Assembly (NCBI GenBank): GCA_023525975.1 | Contig: CM042032.1 | Coordinates: 23,008,001 to 23,072,000, forward strand | Source: Smallanthus sonchifolius | Taxonomy: Eukaryota; Streptophyta; Magnoliopsida; Asterales; Asteraceae | Direction of reading: 5' to 3' | DNA: 64,000 bases | Shown here: piece after piece, positions 9,714 through 19,263 of the stretch | Position numbering within the stretch: position 1 is the first letter of the stretch | Layout: every line of letters starts with the position of its first letter | Notes under the pieces: generated by a model | The model's input: the letters and a program-made list of their open reading frames with translations, nothing else | Told to the model about the DNA's origin: nothing | The model's database searches: none | Position numbers and translations under genes: made by a program

Positions 9714-10757
9714 ATGGACTTCATAACCAAGCTACCTCACACAACTAAGGGTTATGATACTATTTGGGTAATTGTGGACCGTTTAACGAAGAGTGCTCAT
9801 TTCCTACCTATTCGTGAGACGTTCTCGTCAGAAAGGTTAGCATAAGTATTTATTAATGAAGTAGTATCACGGAATTGGATGTCTTTGATGATTGTATCTG
9901 ACTGGGACACACGATTCACATCGAGGTTCTGGAAAAGATTTCACAAAGCGATGGGCACAAGGCTTAGTATCAGTACGGCATACCACCCGCAAACGGATGG
10001 TCAGTCCGAAAGGACCATTCAAACGTTGGAGTACATGCTCCGTGCTTGTATTATAGACTTCGGTGGCAGTTGGGATAGTCACGTACCGTTAGCCAAATTC
10101 TCCTACAACAGCAGTTATCACTCGACAATAGGCATGCCGCCTTATGAGATGTTGTATGGGAGAAGTTGCAGGACCCATGTAAGTTTGGGTGAGATTGGAC
10201 AGAAAGAATTGGGAAGTCTCAAAGTCGTTAAAGAGACGTCAGAAAGGTTTGTCCAGATTAAGGCACGAATGAAGGCCGCCCAAGATCGTCAAAAATCCTA
10301 TGCAGATAAGCGACGAATGCCTATTGAATTTAATATTGGTGACAAGGTAATGTTGAAGGTATCACCCTGGAAGGGAATCATACGATTCAGAAAGAGAGGA
10401 ACGTTAAGTCCGAGGTTTGTCAGACCATTCAGGATATTGGCACGGGTTAGTGAAGTCGCTTATCGATAGGAGTTGCCTGAGGAGTTAAGTGAGATTCATC
10501 CTACGTTCCATGTATCACACTTGCGAAAGTGTTTGGCGGATGAATCTGCTCACGTACCACTTACCGACATCGAGGTCGACAACCACCTAAACTATATCGA
10601 AGAATCTGTGGCCATCCTTGACCAAAAGGACAAACGTCTACGTAATAAAGTCATCTAGTTGGTCAAGGTGCAGTTGAAGCACAGGAAGGTGTCTGAAGCC
10701 ACTTGGGAGATAGAGACGGAAATGAAGGAGTCATACCCTAAATTGTTGGACTTATGA
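9714..10757 (+). pseudogene. GY1 integrase core to chromodomain (three in-frame stops)
   Basis: Integrase inserts the cDNA copy into the host genome. One frame runs from MDFITKLPHT (first catalytic Asp) through SDWDTRFTSRFW (second Asp) and AYHPQTDGQSERT (catalytic Glu), so the DDE triad is intact. The GPY/F-like segment 'GIIRFRKRGTLSPRF' and 'HPTFHVSHLRKCL' follow, then the chromodomain-like C-terminus. TAA at 9843, TAG at 10467 and TAG at 10656 interrupt the frame; the natural stop is TGA at 10755. There are no frameshifts. Confidence 0.85.
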
Positions 10758-11289
10758 CAGGTTTTGAGGACGAAACCTTTTGTAAGAGGGGGTAGACTTG
10801 TAACATCCCGAAAATAACGACAAGGCAATAAGTGGTACGAAGAGGAAATAAAGGGCGAAGGTGGATGGGGGATTAGGGGGCTGCTAGATGGGCCATTTTC
10901 CATGGGCCGAGAAGGGGAGGAAGGTTGGGGTTTAAACCCTAGCCTCCACACACATTCTCCATAATCACCTTCAAACTCCACACCATTTCTAGAGAGAGAA
11001 AATCATAGAGAGAGAAAGATTTGGATTGAATTAAAGATCGGTTCTCTACCTCACTACACTACTCGAGAGAGGATTTGCTGAAGGAAGGAGTCGTTTTGAA
11101 GTAAGAAACTCTAGTTTTTATATGTTTTTCTCGATAATGGGTTTTTACGGGTTTTGACTCATAAAGGTCGGGTTTTTATGGGTCAATCAATTCACACTTC
11201 GGATATGGAATCACGAGGGGAAAATACACCTTTTGTACGTAAAAAGTTCCAAACTTGACGAATCCATCGATCCAGATCTGATTCCATGC

Positions 11290-11580
11290 AAAACTAGGGT
11301 TTTGGGTAAGAACTGAAGGTTCACAGTTAAGGTTCTTGGGTAGGTTCATGGCTGGGGATTCCTGGGTAAGTGCACAGCTGGGGATGCATGGGTAGGGTTC
11401 ACGGCCGGGTAAGGTTTCGCAGCTGGACTTCTCGGGGGAAAGGGAAGCCGGGAACCTCAGGTTCACGGCTCTTCTAGTTCACGGGAGAACTATCAAGAAC
11501 CCCCCCTTTAAGCCGAAAACCCCTTGAGCCATGAACTCCTAAGTTCACGGGAAGAAACCATGTACCCTTAGGTTCTCGGT
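11290..11580. repeat. GGTTCACGG-type irregular repeat cassette in the GY1 LTR
   Basis: Repeated words of the type GGTTCACGGCTGGGGA, AGTGCACAGCTGGGGA and GTTCACGGG occur at about 30-bp spacing. Several form small palindromes, for example TGAACTCCTAAGTTCA (about 11531-11546) and GAACCTCAGGTTC (about 11452-11464). In the homologous GY4 LTR this position holds the GCGTACTTACCAAGTGCGC array instead. Confidence 0.55.
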
Positions 11581-11773
11581 ATGAAAGGGTAAAATGTAAT
11601 GAGTTGTATGTAAAGCTAAGGATAGGTTGTGTACGTACAGGTTAAAAGATCTTTTAGAGACCTTTGACCGTGTTCATCTCAGCTGAGTTCTATAAGCCCT
11701 TACTTAAATGTTTTAAATAATGTTTTTGGGCTGGTGTGCATACGTAACAATGTGACTGTTTTATAAAATGATG

Positions 11774-12018
11774 TTTACGAATGATGTATGTGACGTTTTA
11801 TGAAACGATGTTTATGAATGATGTTTTGAAAGGAAAGGTTATGAAAGAAGTGTTTATGAAATATTTTGCCAAAAGTAGTTTACGAAGTGTTTACGAATGA
11901 TGTATGTGACGTTTTATGAAACGATGTTTATGAATGATGTTTTGAAAGGAAAGGTTATGAAAGAAGTGTTTATGAAATATTTTGCCAAAAGAAGTTTACG
12001 AAGTGTTTACGAATGAAT
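11774..12018 (+). repeat. 116-bp tandem repeat in the GY1 LTR
   Basis: TTTACGAATGATGTATGTGA begins at 11774 and again at 11890. A third, partial copy (TTTACGAATGA) begins at 12006. The first two units are almost identical. No coding potential. Confidence 0.85.
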
Positions 12019-12904
12019 AAATGATTTTTAATAAAACGTATGAATGCTTTAACTGAAGTTTTTGAAGTAAAAGAAGTGCCTTGTTTTCCTACGGGAACAG
12101 AGGTTATGGGTATGGGAAGTATGTTACGGGCCTTACCTTTATAGGGGCCTATGTGGCTGGCCAATTGTTGTACAACTGGGGTGATGACGGTCACCAAGGG
12201 GATTACCGTGATCCTTCAAGTTGGTACGATCTACCTCGCGGGGTAATTGTTCTTGAAGTTTGGTACGTGTCATCCTCGTGATGCCATGCTTGAAGTTTGG
12301 TGGAATGGTTTAGAGGTAACGAGCCTTATATTTCTTCACTTGTATGTATGTTTGGTCTTCCTATAGGTAACGAGCCTTAGGAGACCTAGGTGACAAATGG
12401 CCTAGAGGTAACGAGCCTTAAGTTTCCTCCACCGGTATGCGATGTATGGAATTGACAGTTACAAGAAGGCGCAGATTCGGTTCATGTTGACTTATGTTAT
12501 GATGCTATGTTACGATGTTATGATGATGTTATGTTATTGTATGTTTTCATATGCTTTTGTTAAATAAAGTTGAATGTTAAGTTTTGGCAAATATTTAAAG
12601 TTAAGGTTTTATGTTAAAACTAGAACTCACCAGCGTAACTGACTTTTGAGTATGCACATTCAGGTTAAGGACATGTAAGGAAGTTGAACGGTGATGCTTG
12701 GATGGCGAAAGGAGTTACCCGGTTGATCATGAAGACTTGCATCCCGTTATGAGTTGGTTATGTTATGTTATGTTTTATACAACGTTTACGCTTTCGCATG
12801 TTGAACGATATTTGCGTTATTTGATATTCAAGTTTAAGAAATGTTTGTGAATGAATAAATCCAACGCGTGAGGCCTTCCAGGTTTGGGGCCTTACGGTTT
12901 TTTA

Positions 12905-12931
12905 ATATAATATAATCATATTATATTATAT
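12905..12931. repeat. Perfect AT-only inverted repeat
   Basis: ATATAATATAAT, loop CAT, ATTATATTATAT. It lies in the short junction between the end of the GY1 LTR and the start of the GY2 LTR. It could be simple-sequence DNA or part of a promoter. Confidence 0.6.
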
Positions 12932-13892
12932 GGGTGTAAATAAGTAAAATCGAAAGTTGGAGGTTTGTCACAAACATTAAGTTTTGTAGTTTGGGTGAAA
13001 GGATCCAAAATTGAAAGTTAAGGGAGTTGTTTTGTAAATTTTGAAATCTGATTGAAAAAAGGGGGCTGCGCAGATCACACACTTGTGTGTGTTTTGTGTC
13101 AAACAAAGAAGAAGAGAGAAAGAGGAGAGGGCTGAGATCAAGTGTTGGAGTGATTGCATGTGAAGATTGAAGGTTTTGGCTTACACAATCCCTTCTAAAC
13201 ATCAAGTAAGCTCCTCTTTAATCTTTTCTTTCACCATTGTTAATGATAATTGAGTTCTTGGAGTAAAAACGGGATTGGGTTGAGATTAGGAGAAATTGAT
13301 GTTAGATAATTAGTTATCTAGCTTAAATTGAAGTAATATGAGGTAGATAACATCATCTAAACATCTAATTTGTGGATTCAAGAATTGGGTTTTTGAGGGA
13401 AATTTGGGGTTTTTTATTTAATGATGTTAAAATGCTAAAGGAAGTTACTTAAGTGTCTTGGGAGTTAATAGACACACGATTCACTATAAAGCCCCAATTT
13501 ATATGGTGTTTTGTAAAATGGGAGTTTGGTGGAACTTGGTTGATTTCCCAAACGGGTCATTTGGGTTAAGGGGTTACAAGAAGGGTGTTAAGGGTTTGAT
13601 TATGTTAATCTAATCTAGGAAAATGGGAATGTTGGTTATTTGGTGGTATGGGTGTGTTAGAATCTCAAATGGTGTAAATTGGGATGTCTAACCTAATGTT
13701 GGAATGAATTGTATAGGTGATCGTGTGCCTAGGATTGAAGCTAAACCGGAATTGTCTAAATCACAAGGTAAGTGCCTTGCACTTACTTAGTAATGTTAGA
13801 AGTAGACTATTCGTTGCTGATTGCGAATTGTTTATTTAGTGATGTCTGAATGGTTATGTTTATATGCAAGGGTTGGGATTGTAATAGAGGAT

Positions 13893-14202
13893 GGAAGTCT
13901 TGAACTTCACAAAAAAATGGGTGGATTGGGGTCTTTTGAACCCTACATGTCAAGTACAAAGTATGGGTTATGTAACTTGTGCGTATGTATGAAATTGTTG
14001 TATGTTAAAGGTCGGTAATGAGGTCTATGAACCTCACATGTAGTAATTGAAGTCATGAACTTCACAAAGGCGGTTGTAACTGAGGTTCAAGAACCTCACA
14101 AGAATGGTATATGTTGGTGGTCAAAAGAACCACTCAAGTATGATTGGAGTTTGAGATCAAAGAATATCATAAGTAGGCAATAAATTGAGGTTCCGAACCT
14201 CA
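13893..14202. repeat. Hairpin array with compensatory stem changes in the GY2 LTR
   Basis: Units are GGAAGTCTTGAACTTC (13893), GGGTCTTTTGAACCC (13929), GAGGTCTATGAACCTC (14020), TGAAGTCATGAACTTCA (14048), TGAGGTTCAAGAACCTCA (14081), GGTGGTCAAAAGAACCAC (14116) and TGAGGTTCCGAACCTCA (14186), each usually followed by ACAAG or ACATG. Stems change in pairs (AAGT/ACTT, AGGT/ACCT, TGGT/ACCA, GGT/ACC) while a CTnTGA-like loop stays similar. Confidence 0.85.
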
Positions 14203-14437
14203 CAAGTGTGTGTTAACATTGTAGAAGTTTTAAGCTTTGCAATTGTAAGCTTAACTAGTTTCTTGGAATGTGTTTGGATTGTTTAGTTGCATATGAAGTC
14301 TCGTGAGATGTTAAAGAAGTGTTATATGCTCAATATGATAATGACATAATGTTGTGAAATTGTAAAAACGACCGGGATCGAGTCGGGAGGGCTGAATTAC
14401 ACTTAAAATGAATTTTGGGATGTGCAGGCCTGATGAC

Positions 14438-14495
14438 AGCGTAATTTGCGCTGGTATTGTCGCATGTTGCGCTGAAAATCCTCTGTTTTGTGCTG
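14438..14495. repeat. GCGC palindrome cluster in the GY2 LTR
   Basis: AGCGTAATTTGCGCT (14438-14452), CGCATGTTGCG (14461-14471) and a decayed TGTGCTGA unit. The second LTR copy (36555-36650) has less-decayed units and one extra unit, AGCGCATGCTGCGCT. Confidence 0.7.
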
Positions 14496-14954
14496 AATTG
14501 ATTCCGAAAAGTGTCGTTTTGACCCGAGTTAAGGTATTAACTTATAAAGGGTCCTAAGGGGTGTCTATCATTACTAATGTTTGTTTGTTTGGATGATTTT
14601 ATGTAGGAAAAGCTCCGATCTAGTCCCGGGTCATATTTCAAGCCATGGATTCTCATTGGAAGACCTTTTGGTGCACCCGTTGTATGTTTAAGCTTCCCTA
14701 TGAGTGCTTAAACCTTTTAGATGTATAAATGAATGTAGTGAAATAGTATAACTTATTTTGAACTTGTAAACGTCTAACCAAGGTTAAGTCAAACTATCAT
14801 AGTTGACTTTTGAATTGTTGAAACCTGTTTTGTAGTAAGTCCTTGGACGGTTAATATTAAACTAAAACATATGATGTTTGTTAAATTATGTTATGGGACC
14901 TAATTCCGTTGTGTATTAAAAGTTAAAATCGGTTAAAAATTTTGGGTGTTACAA

Positions 14955-14968
14955 CTTGGTATCAAAGA
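14955..14968 (+). promoter_or_regulatory. GY2 primer-binding site (degenerate)
   Basis: CTTGGTATCAAAGA follows the LTR end after one base. It matches the initiator-Met tRNA complement TGGTATCAGAGC seen intact in GY4, with one G-to-A change in the core. It starts minus-strand DNA synthesis. Confidence 0.75.
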
Positions 14969-15411
14969 AATGGTGGGTGTGCGAGACAATAAACTTATTT
15001 GCTCTTGATATGGGTGGGTGCAATGAGAATTCAGTGAAGGCATGACCGAGACACAGAGCTAAGGTGAAGGTTAGTAATGGTATTGTTGATTATTTAATTG
15101 GTGTCCAATATGATTGTGTGTGCTAAAACTTATCCTGGAAGTTATCACATGGGGATAATGAATATACTTAGGCATAGTATTTTATTATCATGTCTGGCCA
15201 GGATGAATAGTAATGTAACATGTCTACGTGTCTTCATAGTGGCCATGTAATAATAACCATCACTAAGGAGTTAGTGAAGGTGGTTATGTATGTATATACG
15301 TGCATATAGATACAGATATACTTACATTCATATAGGAGCATGACTTAAGATAAGTACTTATAGTTATGTTTTACTAGTCACAAGTCGTTTGTTTTAAATC
15401 TCAGTCGAAGA

Positions 15412-16615
15412 ATGGCTGAACAAGGAGATTTGAATAAAGAAAAGAGTGTTAGGGTGGGCATGACAGTGGGTCGGGATCAACCCAATCCGTCCATTCTCCT
15501 AGGAATGACAAGGTGGAAGAGGCAATCGGAAAGCGAATTTCCGAAGACGTGGCTAAGCATTTGAACAAACTATGCCTATCTTTTTAGCCGAAATCCTAGG
15601 TGCGGTGAAGGAGGCCTTTGATGAAAGGGAGAATAAAACGAAAGGGGATGAAATTATTATCATGGATGGCAGTAATAAAGACAAAGGTAAGGAGAAGGAG
15701 AGGAGACCTTGTACTTACAAGGATTATATAGTTTGCAAGCCGAAGGACTTCCATGGGGAGGTGGACCCATTGCTTAGTCAACGACGGATCACGAAGATTG
15801 AGTCCACGTTTGAAACTTGTCACTGTGACCCGGAGGATCGAGTAGTGTTTGTTGTGAACCAACTTAAGGGGCGAGCTAAAGATTGGTTGCATAATCTCCG
15901 TAAGGAGAAGGGTAGTATCAGGAGTATCTCGAGGGAGGAATTCAAGGAGGCATTCTTGAAATACCATTTTCCCCAAGCGACGGTGGACCGTATTACCGAA
16001 GAATTTCTCCGTTTGAGGCAAGCGAATGAAATTACTAGCGGGTGTGTTTTTAGACAAAAGTCAATTTTTTCCGGAGTTGGTAAGCACGGATGCTATCGGT
16101 GGATTATAAGGAGTTTGTTACTACCTCATTGTGAACGGGGCGAAAAGAGGAAGAGAGAGGAATTGGAGTTGACTTCTAAGAAGTCAAAGTTTGCTAGTCC
16201 TAGCAAGAAACAATATATGAAAACTGGTGTTCGCCACTGTCGGACTTGTGGTAAGGAGCATAAGGGTGAATGTCGGGCGAAGACCAAATCTTGCTATAGG
16301 TGTGGGAAACCGGGACACAACTCTATTAAGTGTTCCAGTCCAATTAACTTATGTTATAACTTCTACAAGCTTGGGCAAATGCGGAATGAATGTCCCGAGC
16401 TAAAGCATGGTGTAAGTGGGGGAAAGAAGTTGGGGTTTCCAACACCTAAGGGACGGGCATTTCAAATCACGGTTGAGGAGGCGAAGAACACTTCTAGTGC
16501 GGTGTTAGTTACTTTCATGATTAACTCTTTGCCCGCACTTACTTTATTTGATTCGGGTGATAGTCTTTCTTTTATATCCTTGAAATTTTCCAATCATACT
16601 TCTTTTCTAAGTTAA
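15412..16615 (+). pseudogene. GY2 gag and start of protease
   Basis: Gag likely starts at 15412 (MAEQGDLNKEK), because that ATG opens a gypsy-like N-terminus after the leader. The frame shifts before 15572, where the main frame (MPIFLAEILGAV) begins. The capsid region includes FHGEVDPL..WLHNL and EEFKEAFLKYHFP. Part of the capsid C-terminus appears deleted after 16030. Knuckles follow: CRTCGKEHKGEC (16240-16275), CYRCGKPGHNSIKC (16294-16335), and a third that has lost its first pattern (CYNFYKLGQMRNEC). The retroviral-type protease active site is changed to LFDSGDSLSFIS. A stop occurs at 16613. Confidence 0.8.
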
Positions 16616-17256
16616 AGGCTTGGTGAACCATTAGAAATTGAAGTGGCTAATGATAGGAGCTTCTTGGTGTTTGATGTTTATGTGGATTATAAGTTGGAGG
16701 TAGAAGGCGAAATCTTCTCGATTGATCTTATTCCTATGATGTTAGGAGAGTTTAATGTTATTGAGGGGATGGATTGGCACTCTAGGTATAAAGTAAATAT
16801 TATGTGTGGCCCTAAGGCGATTCAACTTATCTCTCCTTCGAGGAGATCTCTTTATATTCGGGGTGAAAGAATAGAGGGCGTCCTATTGTGTTCATATCTT
16901 AGGGCGATGAATTTTATTGCACACGGTTGCAAGGCGTTTATGGCTTGTGTTACGGACTCAAGTTGAGATGTGGTAAAGGTTCATGATGATCCGGTCATGA
17001 ATCAATACATGGATGTCTTTCCAGAAGAGTTACGAGGGATTCCACGAGAGAGAGAAGTAGAGTTTGGGATTGATCTAAACCCGGGAGCAAAACCTATTGC
17101 TAAAGCACCTTACCGGTTAGCCCCACCAGAGATGAAGGAGTTGATGACTCAACTTCAAGAGTTGCTCGATAAGGGCTTTATACGCCCGAGTGTCTCTCCT
17201 TGGGATGGTCGTGTTTTGTTTGTGGGGAAGAAGGATGGAAGTATGCGGATGTGTGA
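16616..17256 (+). pseudogene. GY2 protease end and RT N-terminus, truncated
   Basis: The same reading frame continues after the stop at 16613. It has the 'MIGMDWLS'-like block as VIEGMDWHSRYK, then a TGA at 16964. The RT entry follows: YMDVFPEELRGIP, DLNPGAKPIAKAPYRLAPPEM, ELLDKGFIRPSVSPW and KKDGSMRMC. It breaks off at about 17256, before the catalytic 'F/YxDD', where unrelated TA1 sequence starts. No YxDD box, RNase H or integrase of GY2 is present. Confidence 0.85.
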
Positions 17257-17258
17257 TG

Positions 17259-18269
17259 TGTCGTGTTTAATATATAAAATATATATATTTGTTTTGGAAA
17301 TGTTGGTTTCACGAGATCGGGTTTTAAATTTATAAAATGATAATTATTTTAAACTTAAAAGACACACAATAGGCAAGTGTATCTATCGTAGTGTAATATA
17401 GTTTAGGTAAGAACCAATGGACAGGTTTGAGTTCCAAAACTCAACGTTTGTTATCGTTTAGCCCGTTTAAAAATGTAAATAATAGAATAGTAAATAGCAA
17501 GAAAGTAAATATATCTAAGATGATCAGGTCACGAAGAGTATTGTTTTGGGCTTCGAATCCGCTTGGTATATGATAATGCTAAGTTGACTAATCTGGTGGT
17601 ATGACTAATACAAATGTGTGCACGGTACACCGCTAGAGCCTCGTTCTCACAACATTTGGTTCACGAATTATAATCTTTAATAATAAAATGGTAATGTTTC
17701 CCGCTAGGGACAACATTACCTTCAACTGTTTGAATGCTATCTCGAAGTTGGTTTAAGACATCGAACTTAAATGCTTAAGTATTATTAGTAAAAGAGTGAT
17801 TAGAATTTGTTCACCGGGAGGCGGTGCAACAATGCGTCCATGTATAAATACGTACAACCTTATTAATATTAACAAGCCTTGGCTTATCAAATCTTCTTGT
17901 ATAAAGATGTACCAGTTTCAAGAGAAGTTTGATTAAAAAGGTTTTATGGTCTTACGCTTTAAAATCAAGAACACTCACAAGTGTAAAGACAAGTTTAAAA
18001 GATAATAAAAAGCCCACCTAGAATGTGGTTTTAAGAGCGAATAATTAAAAACATAAACATACCAATAGATTAATACGTTAAACATTAACATACACCAAAC
18101 TTCATCTTCACCCTAGCAATACAAAGAGTTTAGCTACGAATGGCCTTAATAACTAGCGTAACGCTAAGTTTCATAGGCTCCCCTATTGCGGACAAGGAGG
18201 AGGAGCCTCTCTACTCTCAACTCTAAACTACAGAAACGGACTCTCTTGAGTTGTGGTAGTGTATCTTCT
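17259..18269 (-). mobile_element. TA1: distal part of a probable Tat/Athila-type LTR, minus strand
   Basis: Noncoding. On the minus strand it ends ..AAACACGACA at 17259, next to the broken GY2 RT. Joining it to 33854-34352 across NA1 gives a single minus-strand unit with a TATA box and leader, consistent with NA1 having inserted into it. The ACACAATAGGCAAGTGTATC block near 17370 resembles leader sequence I recall from Athila-like elements. The clade assignment is weak. Confidence 0.35.
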
Positions 18270-18377
18270 TGTAGAAGCATGTTTTAGTAACTATAGATTA
18301 AATTCTATGTATCGGTGTACTAGGCTAGTTCACAGAAGGGTGTTCCTGCGTACTTAGCTTGTTCACCGGTTGGTCCT

Positions 18378-18463
18378 GCGTACTTAGTAAGTACGCAAGG
18401 CTTTTGCCTTGCGTACTTAGCAAGTACGCATGACCAATGCCCTGCGTACTTAGCCAAGTATGC
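18378..18463. repeat. GCGTACTTAGnAAGTACGC palindrome array in the NA1 LTR
   Basis: Three clear units with about 33-bp period, plus an upstream half unit at about 18348. Each stem is GCGTACTT/AAGTACGC with a 2-4 base loop. The array is repeated in NA1 LTR copies 2 and 3. Confidence 0.85.
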
Positions 18464-18481
18464 AGGTAATGTTCCTACCCC

Positions 18482-18489
18482 TATAAATA
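18482..18489 (+). promoter_or_regulatory. TATA box of NA1 LTR 1
   Basis: TATAAATA, in the context CCCCTATAAATAGAAG. It is conserved in the other two copies (31221-31228 and 33561-33568). Confidence 0.75.
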
Positions 18490-19040
18490 GAAGACTTGTC
18501 TTCATTTGTAGGTGGAACTTCTGGGAACTAGGTCGAGAGGTGTCCGGGCGGGGTGAGCTCTCCCTCCCCTGGACCGTGAGCGTAGACGAGAGATGTGTAC
18601 TTCTTCGGTATATAATGTGAGATGACTTCGTTGTTATGGATTACGTATCGTTTTTGTGTTGATTCTCTTCTGTATGTTAGTGTTTCTCTCTGTCTCATTC
18701 TTATTTGTTCCCACACAAATCACTGAACAGATCCGTGTATTTCCGCTGCGCGACGAGGCTCCAGGGACCTACAACTAGTATCAGAGCCTCGGTGTTAGTT
18801 GATTTGTGTTCCAGATTTGAGTTTTAGGGTTTTTGAAGCAGATCTGAGTTATGAAAGTTCGCTACTTTTTCTGTCAAAAATCCTTAGATTCGTCTTTGTT
18901 ATCGCTTCATTTGGTGTTTGGAAGGCTGAGGGCATGTTAGAAGATGATTTCTAAGCTTTTCAAAGCATCAATTTATCATATCCAACACTTTTCGAGCATT
19001 CTCCTCAAGATCCGTTAAGAACGCTGCTACTTTTTGTTAA

Positions 19041-19256
19041 GTACGCAAATTCAGCTTTTCAGCGTACTTACTAAGTACGCATGGGTTTTGCCTTACGTAC
19101 TTACTAAGTACGCAAGAGTAGTTGTCATGCGTACTTGCTAAGTACACATGAGTAGTTGGCTCTGTGAACTTAGCATGTAAGCATGTAGACTTGGGTTTGC
19201 GAACTTACTAAGTACGCAGGAACATCCTATATCTGCGTATTTGCTAAGTACGCATG
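19041..19256. repeat. Internal palindrome array in the NA1 leader
   Basis: About seven units of the same GCGTACTTACTAAGTACGCA palindrome that occurs in the LTR U3, with a period of about 33 bp. They include decayed units such as GTGAACTTAGCATGTAAGCA. The array starts about 270 bases downstream of the primer-binding site. GY3 inserted three bases after the last unit. The second NA1 copy repeats it at about 31780-31995. Confidence 0.85.
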
Positions 19257-19258
19257 AA

Positions 19259-19263
19259 CTATC
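19259..19263 (+). other. GY3 target-site duplication, left
   Basis: CTATC, repeated at 29440-29444. The uninterrupted site is visible in NA1 copy 2 near 31997-32010 (GAACTATCATCTGGG). Confidence 0.9.

Larger units (their letters stand above)
9713..12896 (+). mobile_element. GY1: 3' part of a Ty3/gypsy chromovirus
   Basis: Integrase from its catalytic core onward, a purine tract (AAGAGGGGGTAG, 10784-10795) and a 2.1-kb 3' LTR. The upstream part (LTR, gag, protease, RT, RNase H, integrase zinc finger) is cut off where CP1's LTR ends. It is the same family as GY4: LTR ends TGTAACATCC and GAGGCC..GGTTTGGGGCCTTAC, and the proteins share the same blocks. The C-terminal chromodomain-like end suggests the Tekay/Del clade, an inference from recalled family features. 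Confidence 0.8.
10799..12896 (+). mobile_element. GY1 3' LTR (about 2.1 kb)
   Basis: It starts TGTAACATCCCG after the purine tract and ends GTTTGGGGCCTTACG, where the related GY4 LTR ends CCTTACA. It is colinear with the GY4 LTR at both ends, in the AGAGAGAGAAA leader, and in the 'GAACTCACCAGCG..AACTGACTTTT' block near 12630. Between those blocks it has a different repeat cassette (11290-11580) and a 116-bp tandem repeat. Confidence 0.8.
12932..14953 (+). mobile_element. GY2 5' LTR (start approximate)
   Basis: The right end is clear: TTTTGGGTGTTACA at 14953, followed by a primer-binding site. The left end is uncertain, somewhere between 12897 and 12935. A second copy of the 14028-14562 part of this LTR is present at 36151-36690, which confirms it as dispersed repeat DNA. 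It contains a covarying hairpin array (13893-14202) and a GCGCAATTTGCGC-type palindrome cluster (14438-14495). Confidence 0.65.
18270..18773 (+). mobile_element. NA1 LTR copy 1 (504 bp)
   Basis: TGTAGAAGCATG...GGGACCTACA. U3 has palindromes at 18378-18396, 18411-18429 and 18444-18463 (GCGTACTTAGTAAGTACGC type). The TATA box TATAAATA lies at 18482-18489, 18 bases after the last palindrome. A primer-binding site ACTAGTATCAGAGCC follows from 18774, with one change from the tRNA-iMet complement. Confidence 0.85.

Noticed and set aside
12905..12931. AT inverted repeat as a MITE
   Set aside because: Only 27 bp, no target duplication, and composed only of A/T apart from one C; listed as a repeat but not as a transposon.
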